The notes beneath the pieces are model-generated. The model had not been told where the DNA came from and ran no database searches. It worked only from the letters and a program-made list of their open reading frames with translations. The position numbers were made by a program, and so were the translations under genes. A DNA stretch of 64,000 nucleotides from the NCBI RefSeq assembly GCF_022399565.1, contig NZ_JAJTUT010000004.1, positions 124,001-188,000 of the forward strand, read 5' to 3'. Shown one piece after another: positions 1-9,351 of this stretch; within the stretch, counting starts at the first letter, position 1, and every line of letters begins with the position of its first letter. The DNA comes from Flavobacterium algicola. Lineage in GTDB: Bacteria > Bacteroidota > Bacteroidia > Flavobacteriales > Flavobacteriaceae.

Positions 1-399
1 TACTTGTTTTAGTAAAATTTAATTATAAAAAAATATTGCAATTCTCGCAGTAGAAGATGAATCACTAGATTTGAGTACCAACTCAAATTATGGAAAGGAA
101 GGCTATAAGCAGGATAGGGCTGGAATTTAGTGGAGCGTAAACACGGAGCGCAAAGGAATGAAGCTTTATCCTGCTTATATAAGCCTGACCGAACGCAAGG
201 AATGAATGTGCGGAGCTGAGGAACGGAACAGCCTAAAAGAAACAGCTGCTTATTTTTAAGCTGCTGTTTTTTTTATGGGCTGTAAAGTGCCTGCGAGGGG
301 TAGGTATGCCGAAAAACAGATGTCGTTTACACCTTAAAGCATGAAGGCATACCGACTGGAGCAGCCAAACGCAGTAAAGAGAATGACTGGAGTGAGACT
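1..399. repeat. Long direct repeat, copy A (structured, non-coding)
   Basis: This block is repeated imperfectly at 11268-11665; both begin with TACTTGTTTTAGTA and end near AGTGAGAC. It may extend left of the window. Inside are an inverted repeat (AGGCTATAAGCAGGATA at 100-116 against TATCCTGC...AAGCCT at 167-186), a hairpin followed by a T-run at 241-274 that looks like a rho-independent terminator, and an 8-bp stem GGTATGCC/GGCATACC at 303-310/346-353. No ORF fits. Function is unknown; it could be a mobile or structured intergenic element. Confidence 0.8.
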
Positions 400-456
400 T
401 ACAATTTCCATTAATAGCATTTTAATGTTAAGAAGATGTTTGATAAACCTTCCTTT

Positions 457-529
457 TTATTAATGTAAACGTAACCTTGAAAACCTACCCATGCAGTTAC
501 TTTTGAAGACATATAGTAAAACCTTAAAC
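457..529 (+). promoter_or_regulatory. Duplicated promoter-like block, copy upstream of the sigma gene
   Basis: About 73 bp match 1222-1295: TTATTAA, then CGTAACCTT, then AACCTACC, then a segment with GA(A/G)GACATA and a TAAAC end. One copy stands before the ECF sigma gene and one before the anti-sigma gene. Such a paired motif is expected for an autoregulated ECF promoter, but the -35/-10 assignment is inferred, and 108 bp separate this copy from the start codon. Confidence 0.5.
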
Positions 530-637
530 TGTATTACATGGTATTTTTAAAATTACGAATACATCACAACATATTAAGCAAGTTAAGTCTTTCTGAGAAT
601 GTTTTTTATGTAACAAATAGTAAAAAAGCGAGCGGTC

Positions 638-1192
638 ATGTATAAAAAATATGTAGACGAAGAGCTTATCGATTTATTAAAACAAGGTAAAGACAAGGCA
701 TTTGATGAATTGTATTTTCGATATAGAGATTTACTTGTTCGATTTGTATACATAAGGATGAAATCTATTCCTATTGCTGAAGAAATTGTTCAGGAAGTTT
801 TTACCACCATTTGGGAAAGACGCAAAGACTTAGTGATTCAAAAGAAATTTTCCGCTTACATCTATACCTCAGTACGCTACGTCACCTTAGATTACATAAA
901 AGCGCACACTGTAACCGATCAATATATAAAAGAAGTTATAGATAGTAATACATTAACTGTTAATAGCAACAATACCATGGAATCAATCTTCCATGATGAA
1001 CTGCAGCAAGCTGTTGATAAAGCAACATCATTACTTCCCACAAAGGCTAAAGAAGTTTTTGTCATGAGTAGGTTCAAACAATATTCTAATAAAGAAATTG
1101 CAGAGGAGTTGAACATATCACTAGAAACAGTCAAATACCACATTTCGTATTCGCTTAAGTTTATGCGTTCCTATCTGGGAGAGTTTAATTAA
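638..1192 (+). CDS. ECF-type RNA polymerase sigma-70 factor (SusCD-associated)
   Basis: This 184-residue protein is a small two-domain sigma factor. Region 2 is seen at about residues 22-65 (DELYFRYRDLL, then AEEIVQEVFTTIWERR, the helix that binds core polymerase and the -10 element). Region 4 is at about 130-180, with the helix-turn-helix NKEIAEELNISLETVKYHI that reads the -35 element. It is followed by a FecR-type anti-sigma gene and a SusC/SusD pair. In Bacteroidota that arrangement means the outer-membrane receptor senses its ligand, the anti-sigma releases the sigma, and the sigma switches on the locus. The conserved block at 457-529 suggests autoregulation. The family call is certain; the inducer is unknown. 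Confidence 0.93.
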   Translation: MYKKYVDEELIDLLKQGKDKAFDELYFRYRDLLVRFVYIRMKSIPIAEEIVQEVFTTIWERRKDLVIQKKFSAYIYTSVRYVTLDYIKAHTVTDQYIKEVIDSNTLTVNSNNTMESIFHDELQQAVDKATSLLPTKAKEVFVMSRFKQYSNKEIAEELNISLETVKYHISYSLKFMRSYLGEFN

Positions 1193-1221
1193 GTGCGATT
1201 TCTTATTTAATACTTATCTAT

Positions 1222-1295
1222 TTATTAACACAAGCGTAACCTTACGAACCTACCGGAAAATACAATTTCGAGGACATACTATTAAAGCAATAAAC
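1222..1295 (+). promoter_or_regulatory. Duplicated promoter-like block, copy upstream of fecR
   Basis: Second copy of the ~73-bp block at 457-529, ending 5 bp before the fecR start codon. The shared core is CGTAACCTT then AACCTACC, and further on GAGGACATA. Its position lets the anti-sigma gene be transcribed separately from the sigma gene. Promoter function is inferred from the duplication and position. Confidence 0.5.
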
Positions 1296-1300
1296 ATACT

Positions 1301-2224
1301 ATGATGCCAGAAGAACTACATCAAGATATAAAATATTTTTTAGAAGGAAAGTCATCCTTAAAAGGACAGGAACTTTGGGATTGCTGGTTTGAAAATCCTG
1401 AACTAAACGCAGAAAACCAAAAAATAACGGTTTCTAGTGATAGTAAAATAAAAAAAGAGATTGCAGTTATCAAAAATGCTAATAATTTATTTTTTATGCC
1501 AAGAAAAAATTGGACTATGGCAGCTTCATTTTTAATAGTACTGGGGCTCTCTTCTTTTTTTTTATTTTCCACGTCACTATTCAATGATAGAGAATACAAT
1601 ACTAATAGAGGAGAACAGGCTAAAATAACTTTGAGCGATGGTACCCAAATATGGTTAAATGCAGCCAGTACTTTAAAATATCCAATCGAGTTTAAAGGCG
1701 ATACCCGCGAGGTTTATTTAACTGGGGAAGCTTTTTTTGATGTAGCCAAAGACAAAGCACATCCGTTTATAATTCACACTGACAAGATGGATACGAAAGT
1801 GGTAGGGACTAGTTTTAATGTGCATGCTTATACTGATCAGTTAAAACAAGAAGTTGCTGTAGTAACTGGAAAAGTAAATGTTAAGTCAACCGTTACTAAT
1901 GAGAATATCTATGTAATTCCAGGTCAAAAAGTAGTTTTAAATGTGCATAACAACAAACTTCATGCTTATAATGGTGTAGCAAAACATACAGTATCGCTTT
2001 GGCGAAAAAACATTTTAGTTTTTGATGAAACTCCTTTGCAAGAAGTTATCGCTACACTAAATCGCAATTATAATGTGGCTATAAAAGTTGAAAATAAAAA
2101 TTTGAATAATCTAAAGATAAATGCCTATTTCAAAGCACTTCCAGCAGATCAAGTTATTGATTTAGTGTGCAATATTATAAATGCTACTTATAAATTGGAT
2201 AATGGTGTTTACACTATAAAGTAA
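1301..2224 (+). CDS. FecR-family anti-sigma factor
   Basis: This 307-residue inner-membrane protein has a cytoplasmic N-terminal part, one membrane segment at about residues 71-90 (WTMAASFLIVLGLSSFFLF), a periplasmic FecR domain at about 100-200 (ITLSDGTQIWLNAASTLKYP, then VYLTGEAFFDV) and a C-terminal DUF4974-like domain at about 238-307. In FecR/FecI systems it holds the partner sigma inactive until the TonB receptor signals through its N-terminal domain. The receptor downstream has that signalling (STN) domain. Two ATG codons stand in tandem at 1301 and 1304; either could start translation. Confidence 0.92.
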   Translation: MMPEELHQDIKYFLEGKSSLKGQELWDCWFENPELNAENQKITVSSDSKIKKEIAVIKNANNLFFMPRKNWTMAASFLIVLGLSSFFLFSTSLFNDREYNTNRGEQAKITLSDGTQIWLNAASTLKYPIEFKGDTREVYLTGEAFFDVAKDKAHPFIIHTDKMDTKVVGTSFNVHAYTDQLKQEVAVVTGKVNVKSTVTNENIYVIPGQKVVLNVHNNKLHAYNGVAKHTVSLWRKNILVFDETPLQEVIATLNRNYNVAIKVENKNLNNLKINAYFKALPADQVIDLVCNIINATYKLDNGVYTIK

Positions 2225-2354
2225 ATTTTTTCCTGAAAAACAAAAATCTCTTGCTTGTGCAATTGCCACAGCTAGAATAGAATACTAAGAAATGCTACGT
2301 AGAATACTTATATAAAATCATGAACAATCTAACTAAAAATTAAAACATAAGACT

Positions 2355-5300
2355 ATGAATGAAAAACAAATGCGGTATGCCAAAAAAAATAAAGGTATTA
2401 ATAAATCCGTGTTGGCAAAATTAATCCTCTTTGTCAGTTTATTTTTTATCGGAATAACAACAAAAGCGGCAACTATTGATGGTAATAACAGAGTGACATT
2501 AAAAGTAGAGAATGAAAGTATAAAAAATATTTTCCAGAGAATTGAAAATCAAGTTGATGTACATTTTATGTATGAAACGAACCAAATTAATACGAACCAA
2601 AAAATCTCTTTACAATTAAATGATGTTACTTTAGAACAAGCACTCAATAAAATTTGTGCAAATCTATTTCTTCGCTACGAAATTGTCAATAGTTATAACA
2701 TTATCATTAAAAAAAGTTCAAAGGTAGGCGCAATAGATCTAGAAAAAATTATTATTACCGGAGTTGTTTACGGTGATGATGACGGAATGCCTTTACCTGG
2801 GGTAGGTATCAAAGTTAAAGGCGCTAATGTTAGCACTGTGACTGATTTTGATGGATCTTTTAGTCTTACGGTCAATGCTGATGAAGCTACGCTACTATTT
2901 TCTTATATTGGATATATTACGCAGGAAGTTCCCGTAAATGAATTAAATAAAGTTCTAAGTGTACGATTGGTGGCTGATATGAAGCAACTTAATGAAGTTG
3001 TAGTCATGGGATATGGTAGTGTGAAAAAGTCTCAAGTTGTTGGCGCTGTTTCTAGTGTGTCAATGAAAGAATCGTCAAGTAGAACTTACAATTCAACCGC
3101 TGAATTATTACAAGGAACTGTTGCTGGGGTTACGGTAATTAATAATGGGGGAGATCCAATGGCTCCGCCTACAATAAATATTAGAGGTGTAGGTTCAATA
3201 AATGCGGAATCTCCTTTAGTCGTTTTAGACGGAATTATCTATAGTGGTTCATTTAATGACATTAATCCAAATGATATTGCATCAATTAGTGTGTTAAAAG
3301 ATGCGGCTTCTGCAGCAATATATGGAGCTCGTGCCTCGGGAGGTGTGATTTTAGTTACTTCAAAGAAAGGAAGTAGTGATCGCGTACGTGTTAACGTGAA
3401 TTATCAAGCGGGCTATCAAAATGTAGCTAAAAAATTAGAAGCTTTAAATGCGGCGGAGTATGCTGATGCTATGAATACAGCAACGGATAATGCTGGTTTG
3501 CCTCGAGTTGCCGCTTTTGATCCAAATCAAGAACCGTCTGCTAGAACTACAAATACAGTATGGATGGATGAAATATTTCGAAAAGGAAATATTAATGACT
3601 TAACGCTTTCTATTGATGGAGGTAGCGAAAAATCAAATTTCTTTATTTCTGGAGGATACCGTAAAAATGAAGGGATTTTACTAAATACATTTTCTGAAAG
3701 ATATACAGCTAGAGCCAACTCGTCTTTTAAAATTACATCCAACTTCACAATTGGTGAAAATATTACATACTCATTAAGAAATGGGCAAACAGCAAATACA
3801 AATGACGGTTATGTGGGTGCCATACTATCGGCTATATTTTATCCACCTAATGCTACTGTTTACAAGCAAGATGGATCTGGTCAATTTGGTGGTGTACCAA
3901 ATAAATATATAGGTTCTTATGGTGATGTTATTAATCCTGTCGCTTATTTAAAAAGATTAGACAATAGCAATCCTATTAGCACAATTCTAATTAACCCTTA
4001 TGCTCAATGGGAAATAGTTAAGGGACTTACTTTTAAATCTAATTGGGGTATTACTCGAATTGAAGACAACAGTAAACAATTTCTATCTAAAGTTACTGAG
4101 CCTGGGAAAATTTTCGATTTCAACCAACTGATTCAGTCTTCGACGACTTTAACTGATATATTAGGTGAACAAACTTTGACATTTGATAAAAAAATAGGAA
4201 AGCATAGTTTTACGGTCTTGGGAGGATATACTTATCAAGATACCAAGCAAGAATACTTCCAAATATCGGCAACTGGTTTTGATAACGAAGATCCTTCGCA
4301 ACGCTATTTAGTGAATGGTAAAGATTTTAGGCAATTGGGCGCAAATGGAAATCACCAATTATTGATTTCTTACGTTGGGAGATTAAATTACTCGTATGCT
4401 GATAAATATTTATTCTCTGGAATTGTACGCCGAGACGGAACGTCAAAATTAACTTCTGCTAATCGTTGGGAAGTATATCCATCACTGTCAGCTGGTTGGT
4501 TAATTTCTAACGAGGGGTTTATGGCAAATAGTAAGAATATTGTTTCTAATCTAAAGCTACGTGCTAGTTGGGGACAAATAGGAAACTTAGGAAGCTTACA
4601 ACCGTATGAATTCAGTGTTCCGTTAACGCAAACGACATCTTTACTTGGAGATACACCTATAATAAACTATGGGTACGCCGAAAGAAAATTGTCCAATCCA
4701 GATTTAATTTGGGAGAGTTCTGAGCAAACCAATTTAGGGCTTGATTTTGGTTTATTAAAAAATAAATTGAGTGGTACTATTGATGTCTTTGTGAAAACAA
4801 ATAAAGATATGTTGGTTAATAATCAGTTACCAGGGCTTGCTGGTGCAAATGAAGGGCAGACTGTAAATGCAGGAAAAGTTGAAAATAAAGGAGTAGAGTT
4901 AAGTTTGAATTATAGAGAATCAATTGGGGATTTTAAAATGGACTTTACAATTAACGCATCTACATTAAAAAATCGAGTAGTTTCAATTAAAGACGATTTG
5001 ACTTATTTTGAACCTCAAGGTAGAGCACGTGTGCGAAGTTTACCTATTGCAAATGTTTATGAGGTAGGTAGTGCATTAAATTCGTTCTACGGATTTTCAA
5101 CTGACGGATTATTTCAATCTGTAGATGAAGTGAACAATTATGTAAACAGTACAGGTGTCAAATACCAACCCAATGCTGTAGCTGGAGATATTAAGTTTAA
5201 AGATATTAATGGTGATGGTCTTATTAATAATAGCGACAGAATCGTTTTAGGAAATCCTTTTCCTAAAACAACATACAGCTTTAATGCAAATTTAAATTAC

Positions 5301-5747
5301 AAAGGGTTTGATATGAATATTTTCTTGCAAGGTGTAGCTGGAAATAGCGTTTTCAATGCTGTGAAACATACAGGACTTAATGCTTCATTTCCTGGATATA
5401 ACTTGTTAGCTGAGTCAAAAAATGCATGGTCACCTACAAACACAAATACATCGATTCCTATTCTATCATCAAAAGACAATAATAATAATTTTGGTCGAAT
5501 TTCAGATTTTTATATTGAAGATGGCTCTTTCTTACGATTAAGAAATGTATCACTAGGATATACTTTTAACAACCAATTATTTAATGATAAAGTAAAATTA
5601 AGAGTGTATGTCTCTGCGCAAAATTTGTTTACCATTACAAAATATTCAGGTATGGATCCTGAGGTAGGATTAAACAATTTCGGAATGGATTTAGGTCGTT
5701 ATCCATTATCTAGAATTTATATGTCAGGTATCAATTTATCTTTTTAA
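2355..5747 (+). CDS. SusC/RagA-family TonB-dependent outer-membrane receptor with STN domain
   Basis: A 1130-residue receptor. It has a hydrophobic signal region at residues 20-39, a secretin/TonB short N-terminal (STN) signalling domain at about 47-118, a carboxypeptidase-D-like beta-sandwich at about 134-208 (ITGVVYGDDDGMPLPGVGIKVKG), a plug starting near 213 (NEVVVMGYGSVKKSQVVGAV, the SusC signature), and a beta-barrel ending in phenylalanine (SGINLSF). The STN domain is the part that talks to FecR anti-sigma factors, which fits the two genes upstream. With the SusD lipoprotein 24 bp downstream it forms a nutrient importer. The substrate is not shown by the sequence; the two phosphatases that follow suggest a phosphorylated organic compound. 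Confidence 0.96.
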   Translation: MNEKQMRYAKKNKGINKSVLAKLILFVSLFFIGITTKAATIDGNNRVTLKVENESIKNIFQRIENQVDVHFMYETNQINTNQKISLQLNDVTLEQALNKICANLFLRYEIVNSYNIIIKKSSKVGAIDLEKIIITGVVYGDDDGMPLPGVGIKVKGANVSTVTDFDGSFSLTVNADEATLLFSYIGYITQEVPVNELNKVLSVRLVADMKQLNEVVVMGYGSVKKSQVVGAVSSVSMKESSSRTYNSTAELLQGTVAGVTVINNGGDPMAPPTINIRGVGSINAESPLVVLDGIIYSGSFNDINPNDIASISVLKDAASAAIYGARASGGVILVTSKKGSSDRVRVNVNYQAGYQNVAKKLEALNAAEYADAMNTATDNAGLPRVAAFDPNQEPSARTTNTVWMDEIFRKGNINDLTLSIDGGSEKSNFFISGGYRKNEGILLNTFSERYTARANSSFKITSNFTIGENITYSLRNGQTANTNDGYVGAILSAIFYPPNATVYKQDGSGQFGGVPNKYIGSYGDVINPVAYLKRLDNSNPISTILINPYAQWEIVKGLTFKSNWGITRIEDNSKQFLSKVTEPGKIFDFNQLIQSSTTLTDILGEQTLTFDKKIGKHSFTVLGGYTYQDTKQEYFQISATGFDNEDPSQRYLVNGKDFRQLGANGNHQLLISYVGRLNYSYADKYLFSGIVRRDGTSKLTSANRWEVYPSLSAGWLISNEGFMANSKNIVSNLKLRASWGQIGNLGSLQPYEFSVPLTQTTSLLGDTPIINYGYAERKLSNPDLIWESSEQTNLGLDFGLLKNKLSGTIDVFVKTNKDMLVNNQLPGLAGANEGQTVNAGKVENKGVELSLNYRESIGDFKMDFTINASTLKNRVVSIKDDLTYFEPQGRARVRSLPIANVYEVGSALNSFYGFSTDGLFQSVDEVNNYVNSTGVKYQPNAVAGDIKFKDINGDGLINNSDRIVLGNPFPKTTYSFNANLNYKGFDMNIFLQGVAGNSVFNAVKHTGLNASFPGYNLLAESKNAWSPTNTNTSIPILSSKDNNNNFGRISDFYIEDGSFLRLRNVSLGYTFNNQLFNDKVKLRVYVSAQNLFTITKYSGMDPEVGLNNFGMDLGRYPLSRIYMSGINLSF

Positions 5748-5771
5748 AGAAAATAATAAAATAGAAGTAAA

Positions 5772-7307
5772 ATGAAAAAAATAAGTTTTTTATTCATCGG
5801 TTTAGGACTCCTTTTTACCACATTAAGTTGTGAAAATGAATTGGATCAAATACCGCAAGGAGCGCCATCTACAGGGAATTTTTGGAAAACAGCTGCTGAT
5901 GCAAAAGCAGGAGTAAATTCAATTTATGCTCTTTATAATGATGATAATATGTATGGTAGGGGATTCTTTTGGCTCAATAATGCCAGTGATGATATTGGAA
6001 CTAAACCAAGGCAAAATGCAGAGCGTATTAAGAATTTTATTGTAGACGGGTCTGAATCTGATACTAAAGACATCTGGAAAGTTCATTACGAAATAATGAA
6101 ACGTTGTAATGATGTGATTCGCAATATTCCAAATATTACGATTGACGAACCTACAAAAAACAGAATGTTAGGCGAAGCCTATTTTAACCATGCTGTAATG
6201 CACTTAGAATTGGCTTATCGTTATGGTGACGAGCGTGCGGGAATACCTATTCAAGATCGTGAAGATCCTACTAATATTTTTATTCCGCGTGCCAAAAATG
6301 TAGCAGAGAATTATGCTTACATCACAGCTGATTTAATCAAAGCTGCAGATTTACTTCCTTATTTTAATGAGTTAAGTGCGGATAATTATGGACGTGCGCA
6401 TAAAACTGCTGCTTGGGGGTATATAGTGCGTACTTCACTTTATGCCAAAGATTATGATAGTGCAATTAAATATGCCGATTTAATAATGAAAAGTGGCAAG
6501 CATGCTTTGTTAACTAATTTTGAGGATGTTTTCAAAATTTCTAATAACTGGTCTTCTGAATATATTTGGTCTGCAACTTCAAGTGCCGCTAATACTACTT
6601 TAGGCTCTATCTTTCCGGGAGTTTGTCTTGAAGACAAAGGATGGGGTGCTTATAATGGATGGGGGAATTTTTATCCTACTAAAGAACTATTGGACACTTA
6701 CGTTGCTAATGATAAGAGACTTTCGGCAACTATTTTGAAAAAAGGAGATAAATTCACGTACTTCGGTACCGAAGTTACTTTCAATGAAGGTTCTTACCAA
6801 GTGAGTTCTAGTAATCGTACGGGAATGCAATTCAAGAAGTATATGGATCCATTTAGTTTTCCTAAAACTACTTCAGGTAGTGTTGATACACGCTATGTAA
6901 ATGCCAATGGAGACAAACCATCGACGGCATTAAATGTTCCGTTATTACGTTATGCAGATGTAATATTGATGATGGCTGAAGCGAAATTAATGAAAGGTCA
7001 AAATGCCGACACCGAAATAAATATGATTCGCAATCGTGCCGGTTTAGCCAGTATTTCTGGAGCAACAATGACCGACTTAAAAAGAGAAAGACGTTGTGAA
7101 CTAGCAGGAGAATGGACAGACAGACATTTTGACCTTGTGCGTTGGGGAGATGCACAAGCAACATATGCAAAACCGCTTCACGATTATAATGGAGTAGTGA
7201 TTTACCCAGCTCGTAATTTTAATCCAGCAATACACAGCGTATGGCCAATACCACCAGATGAAATTGCTGTAAGCAAGGGCACGCTTACGCAAAATCAAGG
7301 TTGGTAA
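5772..7307 (+). CDS. SusD/RagB-family nutrient-binding outer-membrane lipoprotein
   Basis: A 511-residue lipoprotein with lipobox TLSC (lipidated Cys20). The SusD-like N-terminal helical repeats follow (NFWKTAADAKAGVNSIYALY), and the C-terminal RagB/SusD signature is RRCELAGEWTDRHFDLVRWG at about residues 435-455. SusD proteins sit as a lid over the SusC barrel and hand over the substrate. It is 24 bp behind susC, so it is co-transcribed. A hairpin with a T-run at about 7407-7445 lies after it, so the phosphatase genes may have partly separate expression. Confidence 0.95.
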   Translation: MKKISFLFIGLGLLFTTLSCENELDQIPQGAPSTGNFWKTAADAKAGVNSIYALYNDDNMYGRGFFWLNNASDDIGTKPRQNAERIKNFIVDGSESDTKDIWKVHYEIMKRCNDVIRNIPNITIDEPTKNRMLGEAYFNHAVMHLELAYRYGDERAGIPIQDREDPTNIFIPRAKNVAENYAYITADLIKAADLLPYFNELSADNYGRAHKTAAWGYIVRTSLYAKDYDSAIKYADLIMKSGKHALLTNFEDVFKISNNWSSEYIWSATSSAANTTLGSIFPGVCLEDKGWGAYNGWGNFYPTKELLDTYVANDKRLSATILKKGDKFTYFGTEVTFNEGSYQVSSSNRTGMQFKKYMDPFSFPKTTSGSVDTRYVNANGDKPSTALNVPLLRYADVILMMAEAKLMKGQNADTEINMIRNRAGLASISGATMTDLKRERRCELAGEWTDRHFDLVRWGDAQATYAKPLHDYNGVVIYPARNFNPAIHSVWPIPPDEIAVSKGTLTQNQGW

Positions 7308-7406
7308 TCAATAATTTCAGTTTTGTTTTTGTTGTAAGTCTTTACCCTGCGGGTTTGTTGTAATCTCGCAGGCGTAAAGCATAAAAAGACATTATTTCTA
7401 AACTTA

Positions 7407-7445
7407 AAAACCGGTCTTTTTTAATTAAAGAGACTGGTTTTTTAT
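7407..7445 (+). terminator. Terminator after susD
   Basis: Imperfect hairpin: AAAACCGGTCTTT pairs with AAAGAGACTGGTTTT around a short AT-rich loop and runs into T residues. It lies between susD and the phosphatase gene, so it may attenuate read-through. Confidence 0.6.
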
Positions 7446-7493
7446 TAAAAACTTGTGCTATTTGAACTCCGTAGCTACACAAATATTACTCTA

Positions 7494-9320
7494 ATGAAAA
7501 AAATAATTATCCTTCTTTGCTTTCCTGTTTTCTTATTTGCGCAAGTGCACGAGTACACTTCTTCTAATATCCATTCACATAATGATTACGCAAACGCCCT
7601 TCCGTTTATTGCCGCTTATACTAACGAAGTAGGTGTGATTGAAGCAGATGTGTTTTTATCAAATAATGATTTATTTGTTGCACACACCATAGCAGATATT
7701 ACACTAAATAGCACGCTAAAAAAGCAATATTTAGAACCACTTGTCTCTAAAATAAAAGCGTTAAAAGGTAAAGTATACCCAAATGACAAACCATTAATTT
7801 TAATGATTGATGTGAAGTCGGATGCGGTGCCTAGCTTACAAATGATTGTACAACAATTAGAGATATATCCTGAAATAACGGATAATAAATCATTAAAAAT
7901 CATAATTTCGGGTAACAGACCAGATCCGTCTTTATGGAAAAATTATCCATCTTATATTTCTTTTGATGGTAGGATAAACGAAATATACACTACCGAGCAA
8001 TTAGCACGTATTGAAATGATTAGCGAGGATTTAAAAAATCATACTGTATGGAACGGTAAGGGCGTTCTAACAGCATCAGATTTCGAAAAAATTGAGGCAA
8101 TTATTAATAAAGTACACGAGCAACATAAAAAAATTAGATTCTGGTCTACCCAAGACAATGTCAACACTTGGATCGCTTTAATGAATTTAGATGTAGACTA
8201 TATTGCGACAGATAATACCACTAAATTAGTGCAGTTCATAGCTAATTTAAAAGCGAATAGTTACAAAAACACCGATTTTTACGAAACCTACATACCTAAA
8301 AAAGACTTGGCTTTCGATAAAGTAAAAAAGCCTAAAAACATTATACTATTAATAGGTGACGGAATGGGTTTAACCCAAATTTATGCTGGTTATACAGCAA
8401 ACAAAGGGCAATTGAATATTTTGAACATGCCAGTACAAGGATTTTCAATAACAAATGCCTCCGATAGTTATATCACAGATTCTGCCGCGGCAGCAACAGC
8501 TATGGCAACAGGAAATAAAACAAACAACCGTTTTATTGGTGTTGATGAAAATGGAAAACCTTTAGTATCTATAATACAGAAATTAGTTAAAAACAATTTT
8601 CAAACGGCCCTAATTTCTTCAGGAAATATAACTGACGCCACTCCAGCTGCATTTTATGCAAAACAAACCGATAGAAGTTTTAATGAAGCCATTGCTTTAG
8701 ATTTTCTAACGTATCCAACGGATATTTTAATAGGAGGAGGGACAAACGAATTTATAAATAGAAAAGACGGCAATAATTTAGCAAAGCAATTACAGGACCA
8801 AGGATATACCTTTTCGGATAAATTTAGTATGATTGACAGTATTGGCAACACTAAATTTGTAATAGCTGATAATGGAGCAGTGGTATCTAAAAAAGACGGA
8901 AGAGGAGATTTTTTATCCAAGGCTTTTACAAAAACAATTGAGACTTTTTCCAAATTTAAAAAGCCATTTTTTATAATGGAAGAAGGAGCACAAATTGATT
9001 ACGGAGGACATAAAAATGAACTGGATTATGTGGTTCGCGAACTTCTGGATTTTGATCAATTAGTGGGCCTAGCCATGAAATATGTGGACAATAACAAAGA
9101 AACCTTACTTATCGTAACTGCTGATCATGAAACAGGCGGTTTGTCTCTAATAGATGGAAATATTGAAATAGGTTCCGTGCATGGCAATTTTAGTACCAAT
9201 GATCATACCGCAGTGATGGTTCCTGTTTTTGCTTATGGACCAAGTGCTCAGTATTTTATGGGTGTATATCAAAATACTGATATATACAAAAAAATAGTAC
9301 AATTACTAGATGTTGAATAA
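7494..9320 (+). CDS. Two-domain secreted enzyme: phosphodiesterase-like domain fused to alkaline phosphatase
   Basis: A 608-residue protein read from the ATG at 7494, which gives a clean signal peptide (MKKIIILLCFPVFLFAQ); the ORF is open 13 codons further upstream without a plausible leader. Residues ~20-265 resemble the PI-PLC/glycerophosphodiesterase barrel (NIHSHNDYANALPF, then GVIEADVFL and LFVAHT). Residues ~278-605 are an alkaline phosphatase: metal-binding GDGMG (~288), nucleophile Ser330 in TDSAAAATAMATG, TADHETGG (Asp544) and the zinc-ligand His571 in NDHTAVMVP. The fusion could cleave a phosphodiester and then the resulting monoester in one protein. It lies between the SusCD pair and a metallophosphatase, supporting a role in phosphate scavenging. 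Domain calls are firm; the coupled reaction is inferred. Confidence 0.88.
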   Translation: MKKIIILLCFPVFLFAQVHEYTSSNIHSHNDYANALPFIAAYTNEVGVIEADVFLSNNDLFVAHTIADITLNSTLKKQYLEPLVSKIKALKGKVYPNDKPLILMIDVKSDAVPSLQMIVQQLEIYPEITDNKSLKIIISGNRPDPSLWKNYPSYISFDGRINEIYTTEQLARIEMISEDLKNHTVWNGKGVLTASDFEKIEAIINKVHEQHKKIRFWSTQDNVNTWIALMNLDVDYIATDNTTKLVQFIANLKANSYKNTDFYETYIPKKDLAFDKVKKPKNIILLIGDGMGLTQIYAGYTANKGQLNILNMPVQGFSITNASDSYITDSAAAATAMATGNKTNNRFIGVDENGKPLVSIIQKLVKNNFQTALISSGNITDATPAAFYAKQTDRSFNEAIALDFLTYPTDILIGGGTNEFINRKDGNNLAKQLQDQGYTFSDKFSMIDSIGNTKFVIADNGAVVSKKDGRGDFLSKAFTKTIETFSKFKKPFFIMEEGAQIDYGGHKNELDYVVRELLDFDQLVGLAMKYVDNNKETLLIVTADHETGGLSLIDGNIEIGSVHGNFSTNDHTAVMVPVFAYGPSAQYFMGVYQNTDIYKKIVQLLDVE

Positions 9321-9351
9321 TGCTAGTGAAATAAATATTATTTCTGAAATC

